This document shows, piece by piece, positions 1 through 9,335 of a stretch of 64,000 nt of DNA. Numbering within the stretch: position 1 is the first letter of the stretch; each line of letters opens with the position of its first letter. The notes under the pieces are model-generated. The model did no database searches, was not told the DNA's origin, and worked only from the letters and a program-made list of their open reading frames with translations. The translations under genes and the position numbers were made by a program. Source of the stretch: Lachnospiraceae bacterium (GTDB lineage: Bacteria > Bacillota > Clostridia > Lachnospirales > Lachnospiraceae). The DNA is taken from assembly GCA_017473115.1 (NCBI GenBank), contig JAFUNC010000004.1:203516-267515 (forward strand). The letters run 5' to 3'.

Positions 1-97
1 CCAAAAGAAAGCCTTCACCACAGAATCCGCATTCCATCCTGTCAGTAATCGGATTATACTCTAACGCACCATTACAATTTGGACATTTATAAATCAT
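1..97 (-). CDS. Zinc-ribbon protein, N-terminal part only (runs off left edge)
   Basis: The start codon is the ATG at 95-97, preceded by AGGAAG. The visible 32 residues begin MIYKCPNCNGALEYNP and continue with a second Cys pair (CGFCG), so a CxxC-x(n)-CxxC zinc ribbon is present. The residues closely match the N-terminus of the complete protein at 283-1452 (MICRCPECNGALEYNP), so the two are paralogs. It is the last visible gene of a minus-strand run (283-1452, 122-283, this gene). The function is unknown; the rest lies outside the window. Confidence 0.75.
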   Translation of the reverse strand, partial: MIYKCPNCNGALEYNPITDRMECGFCGEGFLL

Positions 98-121
98 ATT
101 GCACTTCCTATTTTTAAAATA

Positions 122-283
122 TTATTTCTTTGTAATAAACCTCATTTTCGTTTTATCAAAATCATACGTTCTTATCTTCGGGTCAACTCGATCTGTTTGC
201 ACAATACAAATGGAAACACACAGCATCGACAATCCGATTGACAAAAGAATAGCACCTAATATAGTAAATATAAATATATTCAT
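122..283 (-). CDS. 53-residue single-pass membrane microprotein
   Basis: A short reading frame of 53 residues whose ATG (281-283) shares one base with the TAA stop of the upstream gene (TAATG overlap), which implies translational coupling. An AGGAGAGAAG Shine-Dalgarno sits just upstream. Residues 2-28 are strongly hydrophobic (one membrane segment) and the C-terminal 25 residues are basic and polar. It lies between two zinc-ribbon paralogs and is probably co-expressed with them. I recognise no family; the call rests on the coupling, the RBS and the plausible topology. Confidence 0.55.
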   Translation of the reverse strand: MNIFIFTILGAILLSIGLSMLCVSICIVQTDRVDPKIRTYDFDKTKMRFITKK

Positions 284-1452
284 TAGCTTCTCTCCTGCCT
301 TTCTCTAACAAGTTTTGCCAGTTTATTATTTCGCGAATACTTTATTTTATCAATTACCCTATTTAAGAAATAAAGACCAAAACCTAGGATTATAATAGTC
401 AAACACCAGACACAAAGCAAAAACATTATACTTTCTTCCCAAGGAGAAATAGCTATTCTATATGCAAAAGGTGATATGGCACCGCAGAAACCAAGAAACA
501 CAGAAATATAACAAAATATAAGTTTCGACATTTGAATAGGTAATATTCCGGCTTCTTTTCCGGTTTGTCCATTCACTATAATAGTATAAAATGAATTTTT
601 ATACGGAAAAGTATAAAAATAAATTGGCATCAAAGCATATTCATGAGAACGAATTTGCACTTTGGGTTGACTTTCCTCAATAATAACTTTATCATTGTTC
701 CTCGGAGAACAACTTTTTTTCATATTCTCATTAAACCACGCTTCACAACGTTTCCAGACAGCATATTCCATTTGCGCTTCGCTACCATTAAACATATCAG
801 CATAAAAACCGGACAAATAGGATTCATCAAACAGTTTCAGTTGTTTTAAATCAAAGGGATCAACACCTTGGGATAATTCATCAGGCAATGCAAAAGAAGC
901 ATCACACGGCACATTTACAAACTCACACTCCGCTTCTCTGTCAAAAAATCGCGGAAAACCGTGTTCATTTTCTACTCTTATTTTTTGCTTGTCATAATAA
1001 TATAAATTCATCAGATAATATGGAACATATATGCCTTTGATCTGTTCTTCATTGACCTGTTTAACCCGCTTCGGGCACATATTACTATATTTCAATTTAA
1101 GACGTATATTTTCTGCTGCTTCTTCCTTCGATATAGAAAAAGGTATAATATATTTCGGTTTCTCTTCCTTGGAAACTCTGTCGAAAACAATCGTCGGTTG
1201 TCCGCAATAAGGACAAAAAGTAGACATTTCAATATCATTCACCACAAGTTCTCCGGCACAAGAAGTACAGGTATAGATTTTACACTCCATAACTTCCTTC
1301 TTGATATCCGATTCACCGGAAACACCATCGTTTAGTGAATCTTTATTCACTTTATCCGGGCGAAAAAAATTACCGCAAAATTTACATGTCAAATTTTGCA
1401 TGGAAGGATTATATTCTAACGCACCGTTACATTCAGGACATCTACAAATCAT
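283..1452 (-). CDS. Zinc-ribbon membrane protein (389 aa)
   Basis: The protein has two zinc ribbons near the N-terminus (CPEC...CKFC at about residues 5-27 and CTSC...CPYC at about 61-84). A soluble middle region follows, with the stretch KPKYIIPFSISKEEA typical of bacterial proteins named TFIIB-type zinc ribbon-containing. Two hydrophobic segments lie near the C-terminus (about 307-330 and 340-365), then a basic tail. The ATG has a GGAGG RBS eight to ten bases upstream. Proteins of this type have no firmly assigned role; the ribbons suggest a structural metal site rather than catalysis. The adjacent partial gene at the left edge is a paralog. Confidence 0.75.
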   Translation of the reverse strand: MICRCPECNGALEYNPSMQNLTCKFCGNFFRPDKVNKDSLNDGVSGESDIKKEVMECKIYTCTSCAGELVVNDIEMSTFCPYCGQPTIVFDRVSKEEKPKYIIPFSISKEEAAENIRLKLKYSNMCPKRVKQVNEEQIKGIYVPYYLMNLYYYDKQKIRVENEHGFPRFFDREAECEFVNVPCDASFALPDELSQGVDPFDLKQLKLFDESYLSGFYADMFNGSEAQMEYAVWKRCEAWFNENMKKSCSPRNNDKVIIEESQPKVQIRSHEYALMPIYFYTFPYKNSFYTIIVNGQTGKEAGILPIQMSKLIFCYISVFLGFCGAISPFAYRIAISPWEESIMFLLCVWCLTIIILGFGLYFLNRVIDKIKYSRNNKLAKLVRERQERS

Positions 1453-1548
1453 TTTTATGCATCCTCCGTTTTAATCACTATTTTTAACAAAATACACCTT
1501 AACAACGTTTGACTATATGCTTGCAGACAATTCGACATCATTTATGTA

Positions 1549-1557
1549 ATTTTACCA
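1549..1557 (-). promoter_or_regulatory. Possible extended -10 promoter for the zinc-ribbon genes
   Basis: Read on the minus strand the site is TGGTAAAAT, an extended -10 (TGnTAnnnT), about 100 bases before the ATG of the 389-aa gene. No good -35 is visible at 17 bases. The rest of 1453-1640 is AT-rich with no reading frame that I would call a gene. Confidence 0.35.
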
Positions 1558-1643
1558 TACTAAAGTAAAAAAGTATATAATTACAACAGCATAATAAAAC
1601 ACATTATTTTCACATTTTTAGCAAAATAAAATTTTCCGATGAG

Positions 1644-1679
1644 ATAAAAAAGGACGCATACCCGAAAGTATGCGTCCTC
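1644..1679 (-). terminator. Rho-independent terminator of the gap-pgk-tpiA operon
   Basis: On the minus strand a 10-bp perfect stem (GGACGCATAC/GTATGCGTCC) with loop TTTCGG is followed by six T residues, about 60 bases after the tpiA stop. Confidence 0.9.
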
Positions 1680-1735
1680 ATAAACTAAAAGGAATTATAA
1701 ATTTTTGTAGTTCTCGATTATTAATTTCTTAAAAA

Positions 1736-2482
1736 TTAATAGTTAACGATCTTACCAAAGTCAGCCTTCAAAGAAGCACCGCCAACAAGACCGCCGTCGA
1801 TGTCTGCCTGGCCAAATAATTCAGCTGCATTGCCTGCATTTACAGAACCGCCGTACTGGATACGAACTGCTTCTGCTGTTGCATCATCGTACATTTCTTT
1901 GATGCATTCACGAATGCCCTTGCAAACTTCTTCAGCCTGCTCTGTAGTAGCAGTTTTACCTGTACCGATAGCCCAGATAGGTTCGTAAGCGATAACCATT
2001 TCTTTTACCTGATCTGCTGTAACACCAACTAAGTCAGACTTAATCTGTAATCTGATCCAGTCCATGGTAACGCCCATTTCTCTCTGCTCTAAAGATTCAC
2101 CACAGCAAAGAATAGGAATAAGACCTGCTTCAATCGCCTTCTTAACCTTCTTGTTTAATAAAGCGTCATCTTCTTTGAAGTAGTCACGTCTTTCAGAGTG
2201 TCCGATGATAACATACTTAACACCTGCATCTACAAGCATTTCTGCTGAAATTTCACCTGTGTAAGCACCCTTTTCTTCAAAGTACATGTTTTCAGCACCT
2301 ACTGCTACGTTTGTACCCTTGCAAGCTTCTACTACAGGTACGATATCGATAGCAGGAACACAGTAAACAACGTCTACTGAATCACTTGCTACGAGAGGTT
2401 TTAATTCTTCCACTAACTTTACAGCCTGGCTGGGAGTCATGTTCATTTTCCAGTTTCCGGCTACGATTTTTCTTCTTGCCAT
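1736..2482 (-). CDS. tpiA: Triosephosphate isomerase
   Basis: This enzyme interconverts dihydroxyacetone phosphate and glyceraldehyde 3-phosphate in glycolysis. Its 248 residues match the usual family length. The substrate-binding residues of the GNWKMN motif (N10, K12), the electrophile His95 in IIGHSERR, the catalytic Glu167 in [11 protein letters not shown] and the phosphate-binding YGGSV loop (210-214) are all visible. The start is supported by AAGGAG upstream. It is the last gene of gap-pgk-tpiA, 24 bases after pgk, and is followed by a strong terminator, so gpm and eno are not in this operon. Confidence 0.98.
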   Translation of the reverse strand: MARRKIVAGNWKMNMTPSQAVKLVEELKPLVASDSVDVVYCVPAIDIVPVVEACKGTNVAVGAENMYFEEKGAYTGEISAEMLVDAGVKYVIIGHSERRDYFKEDDALLNKKVKKAIEAGLIPILCCGESLEQREMGVTMDWIRLQIKSDLVGVTADQVKEMVIAYEPIWAIGTGKTATTEQAEEVCKGIRECIKEMYDDATAEAVRIQYGGSVNAGNAAELFGQADIDGGLVGGASLKADFGKIVNY

Positions 2483-2506
2483 TTTTATTATCTCCTTAAA
2501 TTGTTT

Positions 2507-3715
2507 TTACTTATCATTTGCTGCTGCAACACCGGGAAGTTCCTTACCCTCTAAGAATTCAAGGGAAGCACCGCCACCTGTAGAAATGTGAGACATCTTG
2601 TCGCCGAAACCTAACTGGTTAACAGCTGCTGCAGAGTCGCCACCACCGATAATGGTTGTAGCTTCTGTTTCTGCAAGAGCCTTCGCTACTGCAATTGTAC
2701 CTGCAGCAAGTGTAGGGTTCTCAAATACACCCATAGGTCCGTTCCAAACAACAGTTTTAGCAGACTTAACAGCGTTTGCATATAATTCTGCAGTCTTAGG
2801 TCCGATATCAAGACCTTCCATATCAGCAGGAATAGCATCTGCATCTACATAAGATACTTCGATTTCAGCATCGATAGGGCTGGGGAATCCGGCTGCTACT
2901 GTTGTGTCGATGGGAAGTAATAATGTCTTGCCGAGTTTTTCAGCCTTAGCCATCATTTCATTACAGTAATCGATCTTTTCATCATCAACAAGTGAGTTAC
3001 CGATTTCTTTACCCTGAGCCTTTAAGAATGTGTATGCCATACCACCACCGATGATAAGAGTATCACACTTCTCAAGAAGGTTAGAGATAACATTTAACTT
3101 ATCAGCAACCTTTGCACCACCAAGGATGGCTACGAAAGGTCTTACAGGATTTTCAACTGCATTTCCGAGGAAATCAATTTCCTTCTGCATTAAGTAACCA
3201 ACTGCAGCAGTATCAACCAATTCAGCAACACCAACATTTGAACAGTGTGCTCTGTGAGCGGTACCAAATGCATCGTTTACGAATACATCGCAAAGAGAAG
3301 CAAGTTCTTTAGAGAATGCTTCGCCGTTCTTGGTTTCTTCTGCACGATAACGTGTATTTTCAAGGAGAATAACATCTCCGTCCTTCATTGCTTCAACAGC
3401 AGCCTTTGCATTAGGGCCAACCACTTCAGGATCTGCAGCAAACTTAACTTCCTGTCCGAGAAGTTCAGATAACTTAACAGCAACGGGAGCCAAAGATAAT
3501 TCAGGCTTAGGCTCTCCCTTGGGCTTACCAAGATGTGAGCAAAGAATAACCTTACCGCCATCAGCGATTAACTTCTTGATGGTAGGTAATGCAGCTGTCA
3601 ATCTGTTTGTGTCTGTGATCACGCCTTCTTTTAAAGGAACGTTGAAGTCACATCTGCAAAGAACTCTTAATCCTTTTACATTAATATCATCTACTGATTT
3701 CTTGTTTAATGACAT
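2507..3715 (-). CDS. pgk: Phosphoglycerate kinase
   Basis: The enzyme transfers the acyl phosphate of 1,3-bisphosphoglycerate to ADP. I place the start at the ATG at 3713-3715 (MSLNKKS), which has AAAGGAGG at good spacing. An in-frame upstream ATG at 3808 would run through the intergenic hairpin and has no RBS. The resulting 402 residues fit the family. Visible motifs are DFNVP near residue 23, [18 protein letters not shown] and the nucleotide-binding GGGDSAAAV near the C-terminus. It is the middle gene of gap-pgk-tpiA. Confidence 0.98.
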   Translation of the reverse strand: MSLNKKSVDDINVKGLRVLCRCDFNVPLKEGVITDTNRLTAALPTIKKLIADGGKVILCSHLGKPKGEPKPELSLAPVAVKLSELLGQEVKFAADPEVVGPNAKAAVEAMKDGDVILLENTRYRAEETKNGEAFSKELASLCDVFVNDAFGTAHRAHCSNVGVAELVDTAAVGYLMQKEIDFLGNAVENPVRPFVAILGGAKVADKLNVISNLLEKCDTLIIGGGMAYTFLKAQGKEIGNSLVDDEKIDYCNEMMAKAEKLGKTLLLPIDTTVAAGFPSPIDAEIEVSYVDADAIPADMEGLDIGPKTAELYANAVKSAKTVVWNGPMGVFENPTLAAGTIAVAKALAETEATTIIGGGDSAAAVNQLGFGDKMSHISTGGGASLEFLEGKELPGVAAANDK

Positions 3716-3754
3716 GATAAAATGCCTCCTTTTAAAATAATTAACTATCAATAA

Positions 3755-3780
3755 AGGCCCGGCCCAACAAGGCCGGACCT
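3755..3780 (-). terminator. Intergenic GC-rich hairpin between gap and pgk
   Basis: On the minus strand AGGTCCGGCC pairs with GGCCGGGCCT (one G-U pair) around a six-base loop, and is followed by TTTATTG, which is a weak U-tract. It could be a partial terminator that sets gap expression above pgk-tpiA, or a processing or stability element protecting the 3' end of gap mRNA. Confidence 0.6.
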
Positions 3781-3813
3781 CTTTTACATTAAGGTTTCGA
3801 TAATTCAATTAAC

Positions 3814-4815
3814 TTATGCTAATTCAGCAAAGTACTTAATTGTTCTAACCATCTGGCTTACGTATGAGTTTTCGTTGTCATACCAAGAAACAACCTGTAC
3901 TAAGTTGTCTTCGCCAACCATAGTCTGAGTTGCATCGAATAATGAACCGTATGTCATACCGATAACGTCGCTTGATACGATTTCATCTTCGTTGTAACCA
4001 TAAGACTCTGTAGCAGCAGCCTTCATAGCAGCGTTGATTTCTTCCTTAGTTACAGACTTTTCTACAGTTGCTACAAGGATTGTTGTAGAACCTGTAGGGG
4101 TAGGTACACGCTGTGCAGAACCGATTAACTTACCGTTCAATTCAGGGATAACAAGACCGATAGCCTTAGCAGCACCTGTAGAGTTGGGAACGATGTTGAT
4201 AGCACCTGCACGAGATCTTCTTAAGTCACCCTTTCTCTGAGGACCGTCAAGGATCATCTGATCGCCTGTGTAAGCATGGATTGTGCTCATGATACCAGAC
4301 TTAATGCCTGCTAAATCGTTAAGAGCCTTAGCCATAGGAGCTAAGCAGTTTGTTGTACAAGAAGCTGCAGAGATAACTGTATCTTCTTTTGTTAATGTTT
4401 CGTGGTTTACATTGTAAACGATTGTAGGAAGGTCGTTTCCTGCAGGAGCAGAGATAACAACTTTCTTAGCACCAGCTGTAATATGTGCAGAAGCTTTTTC
4501 CTTAGATGTGTAGAAACCTGTACATTCAAGAACTACGTCTACATCTAAATCTCCCCAAGGAAGTTCAGCTGCGTTAGCCTTTGCATAAATCTTAATTTCT
4601 TTTCCATCAACGATGATAGAATCTTCTGTAGCAGAAACTTTATCAGCGAGAGCATACTTACCCTGAGCTGAATCATACTTTAACAAGTGTGCAAGCATCT
4701 TAGGGCTTGTTAAATCGTTGATTGCTACTACTTCGTATCCTTCTGCATTGAACATCTGTCTGAATGCAAGACGACCGATACGACCAAAACCGTTAATTGC
4801 TACTTTTACTGCCAT
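3814..4815 (-). CDS. gap: Glyceraldehyde-3-phosphate dehydrogenase, type I
   Basis: A 333-residue NAD-dependent glycolytic enzyme. It shows the Rossmann start INGFGRIGR, Asp34 (the residue that favours NAD over NADP), the catalytic Cys153 in SCTTNCLAP and His180. The start has AGGAGG nine bases upstream. It is the promoter-proximal gene of the operon and reads into pgk through an intergenic hairpin. No cggR-like regulator gene precedes it in this window; the gene upstream is divergent. Confidence 0.98.
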   Translation of the reverse strand: MAVKVAINGFGRIGRLAFRQMFNAEGYEVVAINDLTSPKMLAHLLKYDSAQGKYALADKVSATEDSIIVDGKEIKIYAKANAAELPWGDLDVDVVLECTGFYTSKEKASAHITAGAKKVVISAPAGNDLPTIVYNVNHETLTKEDTVISAASCTTNCLAPMAKALNDLAGIKSGIMSTIHAYTGDQMILDGPQRKGDLRRSRAGAINIVPNSTGAAKAIGLVIPELNGKLIGSAQRVPTPTGSTTILVATVEKSVTKEEINAAMKAAATESYGYNEDEIVSSDVIGMTYGSLFDATQTMVGEDNLVQVVSWYDNENSYVSQMVRTIKYFAELA

Positions 4816-4902
4816 TTTTCTAATTCCTCCTAGAAATAAATTTAGCTTTTTATGAAAATCATTTTTAGATTAAATGATTGTCAAACTTTTGTCAGCACTC
4901 TT

Positions 4903-4931
4903 ATTTTACATAAACGGTAGCAAAAATTCAA
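4903..4931 (-). promoter_or_regulatory. Predicted sigma-A promoter for gap-pgk-tpiA
   Basis: On the minus strand the -35 is TTGAAT (4926-4931) and the -10 is TAAAAT (4903-4908) with 17 bases between them. Just downstream a repeated TGACA element (around 4879-4893) could be an operator, but I cannot assign a regulator. Confidence 0.55.
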
Positions 4932-5039
4932 GATGCTTTTTGCATTTTTAGGACAAAACTGGCATTTTTTTCTTTATTTTATTAAATTCGACACAAAAAG
5001 ACAAAAATAACTCATTTTTATCGTGCAAAATTACCCTGC

Positions 5040-5068
5040 TTGCCATTCTTGGATGCTTTTTATATAAT
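5040..5068 (+). promoter_or_regulatory. Predicted sigma-A promoter for the PHP phosphatase gene
   Basis: The -35 is TTGCCA (5040-5045) and the -10 is a perfect TATAAT (5063-5068), spaced 17 bases apart and 115 bases before the start codon. The 4816-5182 gap therefore holds two divergent promoters and no gene. Confidence 0.75.
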
Positions 5069-5182
5069 ATCAGGAGAAGCATGATAGTTGATTATTACGA
5101 TTCTCTTCTTATGTAATTTATTATTTTATAAAAGATATCTTTTATATGGTTTGATATTTATAAAAATCAAAGGAGCATTCAT

Positions 5183-5998
5183 ATGTTACGAAGCGATTTT
5201 CATATGCACAGTAATTTTTCGGGAGATTCTAAGGCAGCTTTGGGACACATGGTTCACGGCGCAGTTGCCAAAGGACTAAATACCATTTGCTTTACGGACC
5301 ATAATGACCCTTTCTTTCCTTATCGCGAAGGCGAAGAAGGTATGTTTGACCTTGATACGGACCGTTATTTGGAAAGTCTGTTACAAACCGCAGAATTATA
5401 TAGGGATAAAATTGATATCCGGCACGGCGTGGAAATCGGCATCCAAACCCACATATATAAGGAATTATCAGAATATATCCGCAAATATCCTTTTGATTTT
5501 GTTATCGGTTCATCGCATCTTTGTCTCGGTACAGATCCTTACTACCCCGCATTTTGGGAGGATCGCAGTTTAAAAGACGGATTAACTGTTTATTTGGAGG
5601 ACATCCATCAAAATGTTCATAACTTCACGGACTATGATGTCTACGGGCATTTGGACTACATCGTCAGATATGCCCCCGGCAAAAATAAAGACTTCCGCTT
5701 CGCCGATTATGCCGATATTCTTGAAGACATTTTAAAAACCATTATTGACAAAGGTAAAGGAATTGAAGTAAACTCTGCAGGTTTTCGACAAGGTCTTGGC
5801 GCTCCCAATCCCTGTGCCGACATATTAAAACTGTATCGTTCTTTAGGCGGTGAAATACTCACCACCGGCAGTGATGCTCATAAACCGGAAGATATTGCTT
5901 CGGACTTTACCCAAACGGAAGCATTGATTCAAAGTTGCGGTTTTAAATATTATACGGTGTTTAAAAACCGTCAACCTGAATTTATAAAAATTGATTAA
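5183..5998 (+). CDS. PHP-domain phosphatase, probable histidinol phosphatase
   Basis: A 271-residue PHP-superfamily metal-dependent phosphoesterase. Metal ligands are recognisable in order: HxH (H7, H9 in DFHMHSNFS), FTDHND, HGVEIG, GSSH, GHLDYIVRY and the terminal GSDAH. The order and length fit the HisJ/HisK type that removes phosphate from L-histidinol phosphate in histidine synthesis. No other his gene is nearby, so the physiological substrate is an inference. The ATG follows AAGGAG. The gene is monocistronic, with its own promoter and a terminator after it. Confidence 0.85.
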   Translation: MLRSDFHMHSNFSGDSKAALGHMVHGAVAKGLNTICFTDHNDPFFPYREGEEGMFDLDTDRYLESLLQTAELYRDKIDIRHGVEIGIQTHIYKELSEYIRKYPFDFVIGSSHLCLGTDPYYPAFWEDRSLKDGLTVYLEDIHQNVHNFTDYDVYGHLDYIVRYAPGKNKDFRFADYADILEDILKTIIDKGKGIEVNSAGFRQGLGAPNPCADILKLYRSLGGEILTTGSDAHKPEDIASDFTQTEALIQSCGFKYYTVFKNRQPEFIKID

Positions 5999-6009
5999 TC
6001 TGTTTCTTT

Positions 6010-6053
6010 AGCCCTATCCGGCCAGTTTTTAATCCGGATAGGGTTCTTTGTTT
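6010..6053 (+). terminator. Terminator after the PHP phosphatase gene
   Basis: A perfect 10-bp stem (CCCTATCCGG at 6012-6021 with CCGGATAGGG at 6034-6043) is followed by TTCTTTGTTT. Confidence 0.85.
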
Positions 6054-6168
6054 ATTCTGAACTATGCTTCGTTGTTTCTTTGTCCGTTTTATTCTGTCTG
6101 CGTTTTATTTCTCATACCTGCGTATTTTTATCATAAAAATAGTAACAAGAACCTTCCGAGGATTTTAT

Positions 6169-7506
6169 ATGCTTCTTTGTAAATTTTTCCAAAAACTCGG
6201 TCCTATCGTAACCGGCACTGCCATTTTAACCCTTGCATCCCTCACCACACGTCTTATCGGCTTTTTTTACAGAATGTTTCTGTCATCCAATTTCGGTGAA
6301 GAAGGCATGGGCATTTATCAATTAACATCTCCTGTCCTTGCTCTCACTTACGCATTCTGTATTTCCGGTTTTCAAACCGCAATTTCAAAATATGTCGCTG
6401 CCAAGGAAGGTCTGGGGCAACACCGTTCTGCAGCATATACTTTATTTCTGGGACTCTTCTTTTCATTGCTGCTAAGTATCCCTTGCACGTTTTGGGTATA
6501 TATCAATGCAGATTATATCGGCGCAGTTCTTTTATCGGAAATACGAACCGCGCCTTTGATTCGACTGATTGCTTTATCCATTCCGCTCAGTTGCATTCAC
6601 TCCTGTCTAAACGGTTACTTTCTGGGCCGTAAACAAGCCTCCGTCTCCGCTTCTACACAATTATTTGAACAGATTGCAAGAGTCACAAGCGTTTTTGTAA
6701 TTTGTAATATAATGACCGCAAACGGTCAGACCCCTCCTCTATGCATTGCCGCCACCGGCCTGCTTATTGGTGAAGGTGCATCTACCCTGCTATCGGTCAT
6801 TCTGTTTACAATTTCAGCACGCAATACCGGTTCAAACTCCCGCATTCCCTTCCGGAAAGAAGTATCCCAACTGACTGTAAGCATTATAAAAATGGCGGCA
6901 ATCATAAATATTAACCGCATTATCGTTAATTTCTTTGCAAGCACAGAAACCATTATGCTTCCGCAAAGTCTTGAAAAATACGGACTTTCAACTTCTGATT
7001 CACTTTCTTTATATGGGGTTTTATGCGGAATGGTTCTTCCTCTATTACTATTTCCCAATGCCCTAACCGGTTCTGTTTCCGTCATGTTACTTCCTGCCAT
7101 CTCCGAGGCGGACGAAAAAAAGCAGACCGAGCGAATACGAAGTATCGCAAATAAAACCTTTTTCTTCTGTTTCGGCCTGGGTGTAATATGTATGTTATTC
7201 TTTTTACTCGCCGGTAATTTTCTCGGACAAATGATGTTTCACAGTGAAATTGCCGGAGAATATATTGTTAAATTAAGTTTTATCTGTCCTTTATTATACT
7301 TATCTTCCGCCCTAAACAGTATACTAAACGGTAAAGGAAAAACCTTACAGTGTCTGGTTACCCAAGTACTCGGATTAGCAATCCGTATTGTTTTTCTTCT
7401 GTTCCTCATTCCGATTTACGGAATCAGCGCCTATATCGCGGGACTGATTGTAAGTCAGTTTATAAGTACGGTTCTCTGCCTGTTCTTTTTAAAAAAATAT
7501 ATTTAG
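6169..7506 (+). CDS. SpoVB-like polysaccharide/lipid flippase (MATE/MVF superfamily)
   Basis: A 445-residue polytopic membrane protein with about 12-14 hydrophobic segments. The N-terminal motif TRLIGFFYRMFLSSNFGEEGMGIYQL is typical of the SpoVB/oligosaccharide flippase group. Members move lipid-linked precursors across the membrane, and SpoVB itself is needed for the spore cortex. I start at the ATG at 6169, preceded by CGAGGA; an ATG 105 bases upstream lacks an RBS. Lachnospiraceae often carry several such proteins, so the exact substrate and a sporulation role are inference. Confidence 0.85.
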   Translation: MLLCKFFQKLGPIVTGTAILTLASLTTRLIGFFYRMFLSSNFGEEGMGIYQLTSPVLALTYAFCISGFQTAISKYVAAKEGLGQHRSAAYTLFLGLFFSLLLSIPCTFWVYINADYIGAVLLSEIRTAPLIRLIALSIPLSCIHSCLNGYFLGRKQASVSASTQLFEQIARVTSVFVICNIMTANGQTPPLCIAATGLLIGEGASTLLSVILFTISARNTGSNSRIPFRKEVSQLTVSIIKMAAIININRIIVNFFASTETIMLPQSLEKYGLSTSDSLSLYGVLCGMVLPLLLFPNALTGSVSVMLLPAISEADEKKQTERIRSIANKTFFFCFGLGVICMLFFLLAGNFLGQMMFHSEIAGEYIVKLSFICPLLYLSSALNSILNGKGKTLQCLVTQVLGLAIRIVFLLFLIPIYGISAYIAGLIVSQFISTVLCLFFLKKYI

Positions 7507-7514
7507 ATCTGTTC

Positions 7515-7569
7515 GCAATGCAGGTCATATCGTGTCTTCAAATTCTTTTATGCTTTTAACCTGCATTGC
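7515..7569. repeat. Perfect 11-bp inverted repeat with a 33-base spacer
   Basis: GCAATGCAGGT (7515-7525) and ACCTGCATTGC (7559-7569) flank 33 bases between two convergent genes. It lies only a few bases after the flippase stop and just before a bidirectional terminator, so it may extend the 3'-end structure of that mRNA. Confidence 0.6.
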
Positions 7570-7585
7570 AAGTTTAAACCAATAC

Positions 7586-7622
7586 AAAAAACCGCACCAC
7601 CCTAAAGTGATACGGTTTTTCA
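7586..7622. terminator. Bidirectional terminator between convergent genes
   Basis: AAAAAACCG and CGGTTTTT arms enclose an imperfect stem with the loop around CCTAAAG. A-tract and T-tract on the two sides allow it to work for both the flippase (plus) and xerD (minus). Confidence 0.85.
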
Positions 7623-7650
7623 TTATATGTAGTTATTATGTGAAAGGAAT

Positions 7651-8535
7651 TTACTTTCTCGGATGCGCATTGTCATACACTTCACGTAAATGATTGTGAT
7701 TCAAATTCGCATAAATCTGTGTTGTAGAAATATCGGAATGTCCAAGCATCTCCTGTACACTCTTCAAATCCGCACCATTCTCTACAAGATGCGCTGCAAA
7801 GGAATGTCTCAAAGTATGCGGTGTAATATCTGCCACAATACCGGCCTTTTTAGCGTAATATTTGATAATCTTCCAAAATCCCTGACGGCTCATCTGTTCG
7901 CCGGAACAATTGGCAAACAACACATCTGACTCTTTGTTCTCTACCATTGCATCCCTGGTTCCGTTGATATAATTGATCAACGCCTGTTTTGCCTTGGTTC
8001 CGAACGGAATGACTCTCTCTTTATGTGCATCTCTGCATACGATAAATCCCATGGTAAGATTAATATCCGTTGTTTTTAACGAAATCAATTCGGTTACTCG
8101 AATACCGGTTGCATATAACAACTCCAGCATCGCTTTATCACGAATCTGTTTCGGACTGTCTCCGGAAGGCTGCTCCAGAAGTTTGGTAATATCTTTCTCT
8201 GAAAGAATTTCAGGAACTCTCTTCTCAATCTTCGGTGCTTTCAGACCGGTGGTTACATCTTCCTTGACAATATTTTCATTCAAAAGATACTGCCAAAATG
8301 CTTTCATGGAGGCGATGGTTCGCGAAACGGTAGCCGCCGCAAAATTTTCCTTCTCCATATATGTAACAAACCCCTGTACATCAGATGCCGATACCTTGTT
8401 CGCATCCAAAATACCTTTTCCGCGGAGATAATGATTCAACTTATTTAAATCTCTTTTATAGGATAACTCTGTATTTGTCGATGTTTTTTTAATATTATGC
8501 ATATAGGAAATAAATGCATCTATCCGTTGTTCCAT
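7651..8535 (-). CDS. xerD: Tyrosine recombinase XerD
   Basis: This site-specific recombinase resolves chromosome dimers at dif. With the ATG start it has 294 residues, the family length. The N-terminal core-binding domain covers about 1-90 and the catalytic domain about 105-290. Catalytic residues visible are Arg146 (TGIRVTEL), His240 and Arg243 (HTLRHSF), His266 (LGHSDIS) and the nucleophile Tyr275. A TTG one codon upstream (8538) has better spacing from AAGGA, so the start is uncertain by one codon. The neighbourhood with spoIIM and the Nudix gene resembles the Bacillus nudF-spoIIM-xerD region, which supports XerD over an integrase. Confidence 0.93.
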   Translation of the reverse strand: MEQRIDAFISYMHNIKKTSTNTELSYKRDLNKLNHYLRGKGILDANKVSASDVQGFVTYMEKENFAAATVSRTIASMKAFWQYLLNENIVKEDVTTGLKAPKIEKRVPEILSEKDITKLLEQPSGDSPKQIRDKAMLELLYATGIRVTELISLKTTDINLTMGFIVCRDAHKERVIPFGTKAKQALINYINGTRDAMVENKESDVLFANCSGEQMSRQGFWKIIKYYAKKAGIVADITPHTLRHSFAAHLVENGADLKSVQEMLGHSDISTTQIYANLNHNHLREVYDNAHPRK

Positions 8536-8719
8536 CAAACCAAATATCCTTCTCTCAAAGTACTTATGTCAATCATTGACTACGCAAGTATCATTATATT
8601 AAACTTTTCCAAGAAAAGCAATTAGAATTTTACACTTTTTTCACAGAATCCCCATAAAATAAGGCATTCTCACAACATCTCGTCTTTTTTGACCAATCCA
8701 ATCAATATCTTGTGATTAT

Positions 8720-9334
8720 TTACATAAAAATTTTTAAAAATATTTTTAGAAAAAATGGATTTACATAACACTCCAGCAACATTCCTATTATGACAACTGC
8801 AAAAGGAGCCACCTTTTGAATATACTTCCCTTCTTTTAGTTCAAAAGTTTTGCTCGTTTTTTGACCCGATTGGTTAATCTTTAATCGCATTCCTTTATAC
8901 CGGAGCAAAAAAAGAAGCAAACGATAATATGCATAGCCATAAAAAAGATAATGCGGAAAAATACTTACAATAAATAAGATGCTTCCCAGTATCCCCTTCG
9001 CGATTATAAATTCCGTTATAAAAAAGCCGGCAAAGCCTCCGGCCAATACCACGCCACCCGCAAGAAAATACTTTCCCTTCCCGGATATACAAAGTATCGC
9101 AATAAAAAAGACCAGAGACAGGCGTTTTTTCAGTACATAAAATAGCATATCACCATATTGGATTTCAGAATATTTTAGATACAATAAAATATTGTCTAGC
9201 CATAAAAGTTTTCCTTCACTTTCCGGGTCTTTTATTGCAAATGCAAGAACCATTCCGATTACAAATCCAAGCACTAACAATACATAAATAATATTATTGG
9301 GCTGTAATTGGCGTTCCAAATGCCTGATTTTCAA
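8720..9334 (-). CDS. spoIIM: Stage II sporulation protein M-like membrane protein
   Basis: A 204-residue protein with about five membrane segments (near 15-35, 70-85, 90-110, 115-140 and 175-200) and a C-terminal IIGMLLECYVNPF that resembles the end of SpoIIM/DUF95 proteins. SpoIIM works with SpoIID and SpoIIP in septal peptidoglycan dissolution and engulfment. The position between the Nudix gene and xerD is the classical spoIIM location. The start appears to be TTG at 9332-9334; its GAGG ribosome binding site lies in the 3' arm of a hairpin (9336-9374). Identification rests on context and topology more than on a catalytic motif. Confidence 0.7.
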   Translation of the reverse strand: MKIRHLERQLQPNNIIYVLLVLGFVIGMVLAFAIKDPESEGKLLWLDNILLYLKYSEIQYGDMLFYVLKKRLSLVFFIAILCISGKGKYFLAGGVVLAGGFAGFFITEFIIAKGILGSILFIVSIFPHYLFYGYAYYRLLLFLLRYKGMRLKINQSGQKTSKTFELKEGKYIQKVAPFAVVIIGMLLECYVNPFFLKIFLKIFM

Positions 9335-9335
9335 A

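Noticed and set aside
4890-4905. GAGTGCT half-site resembling a CIRCE element before gap
   Set aside because: Only one arm of the inverted repeat is present.
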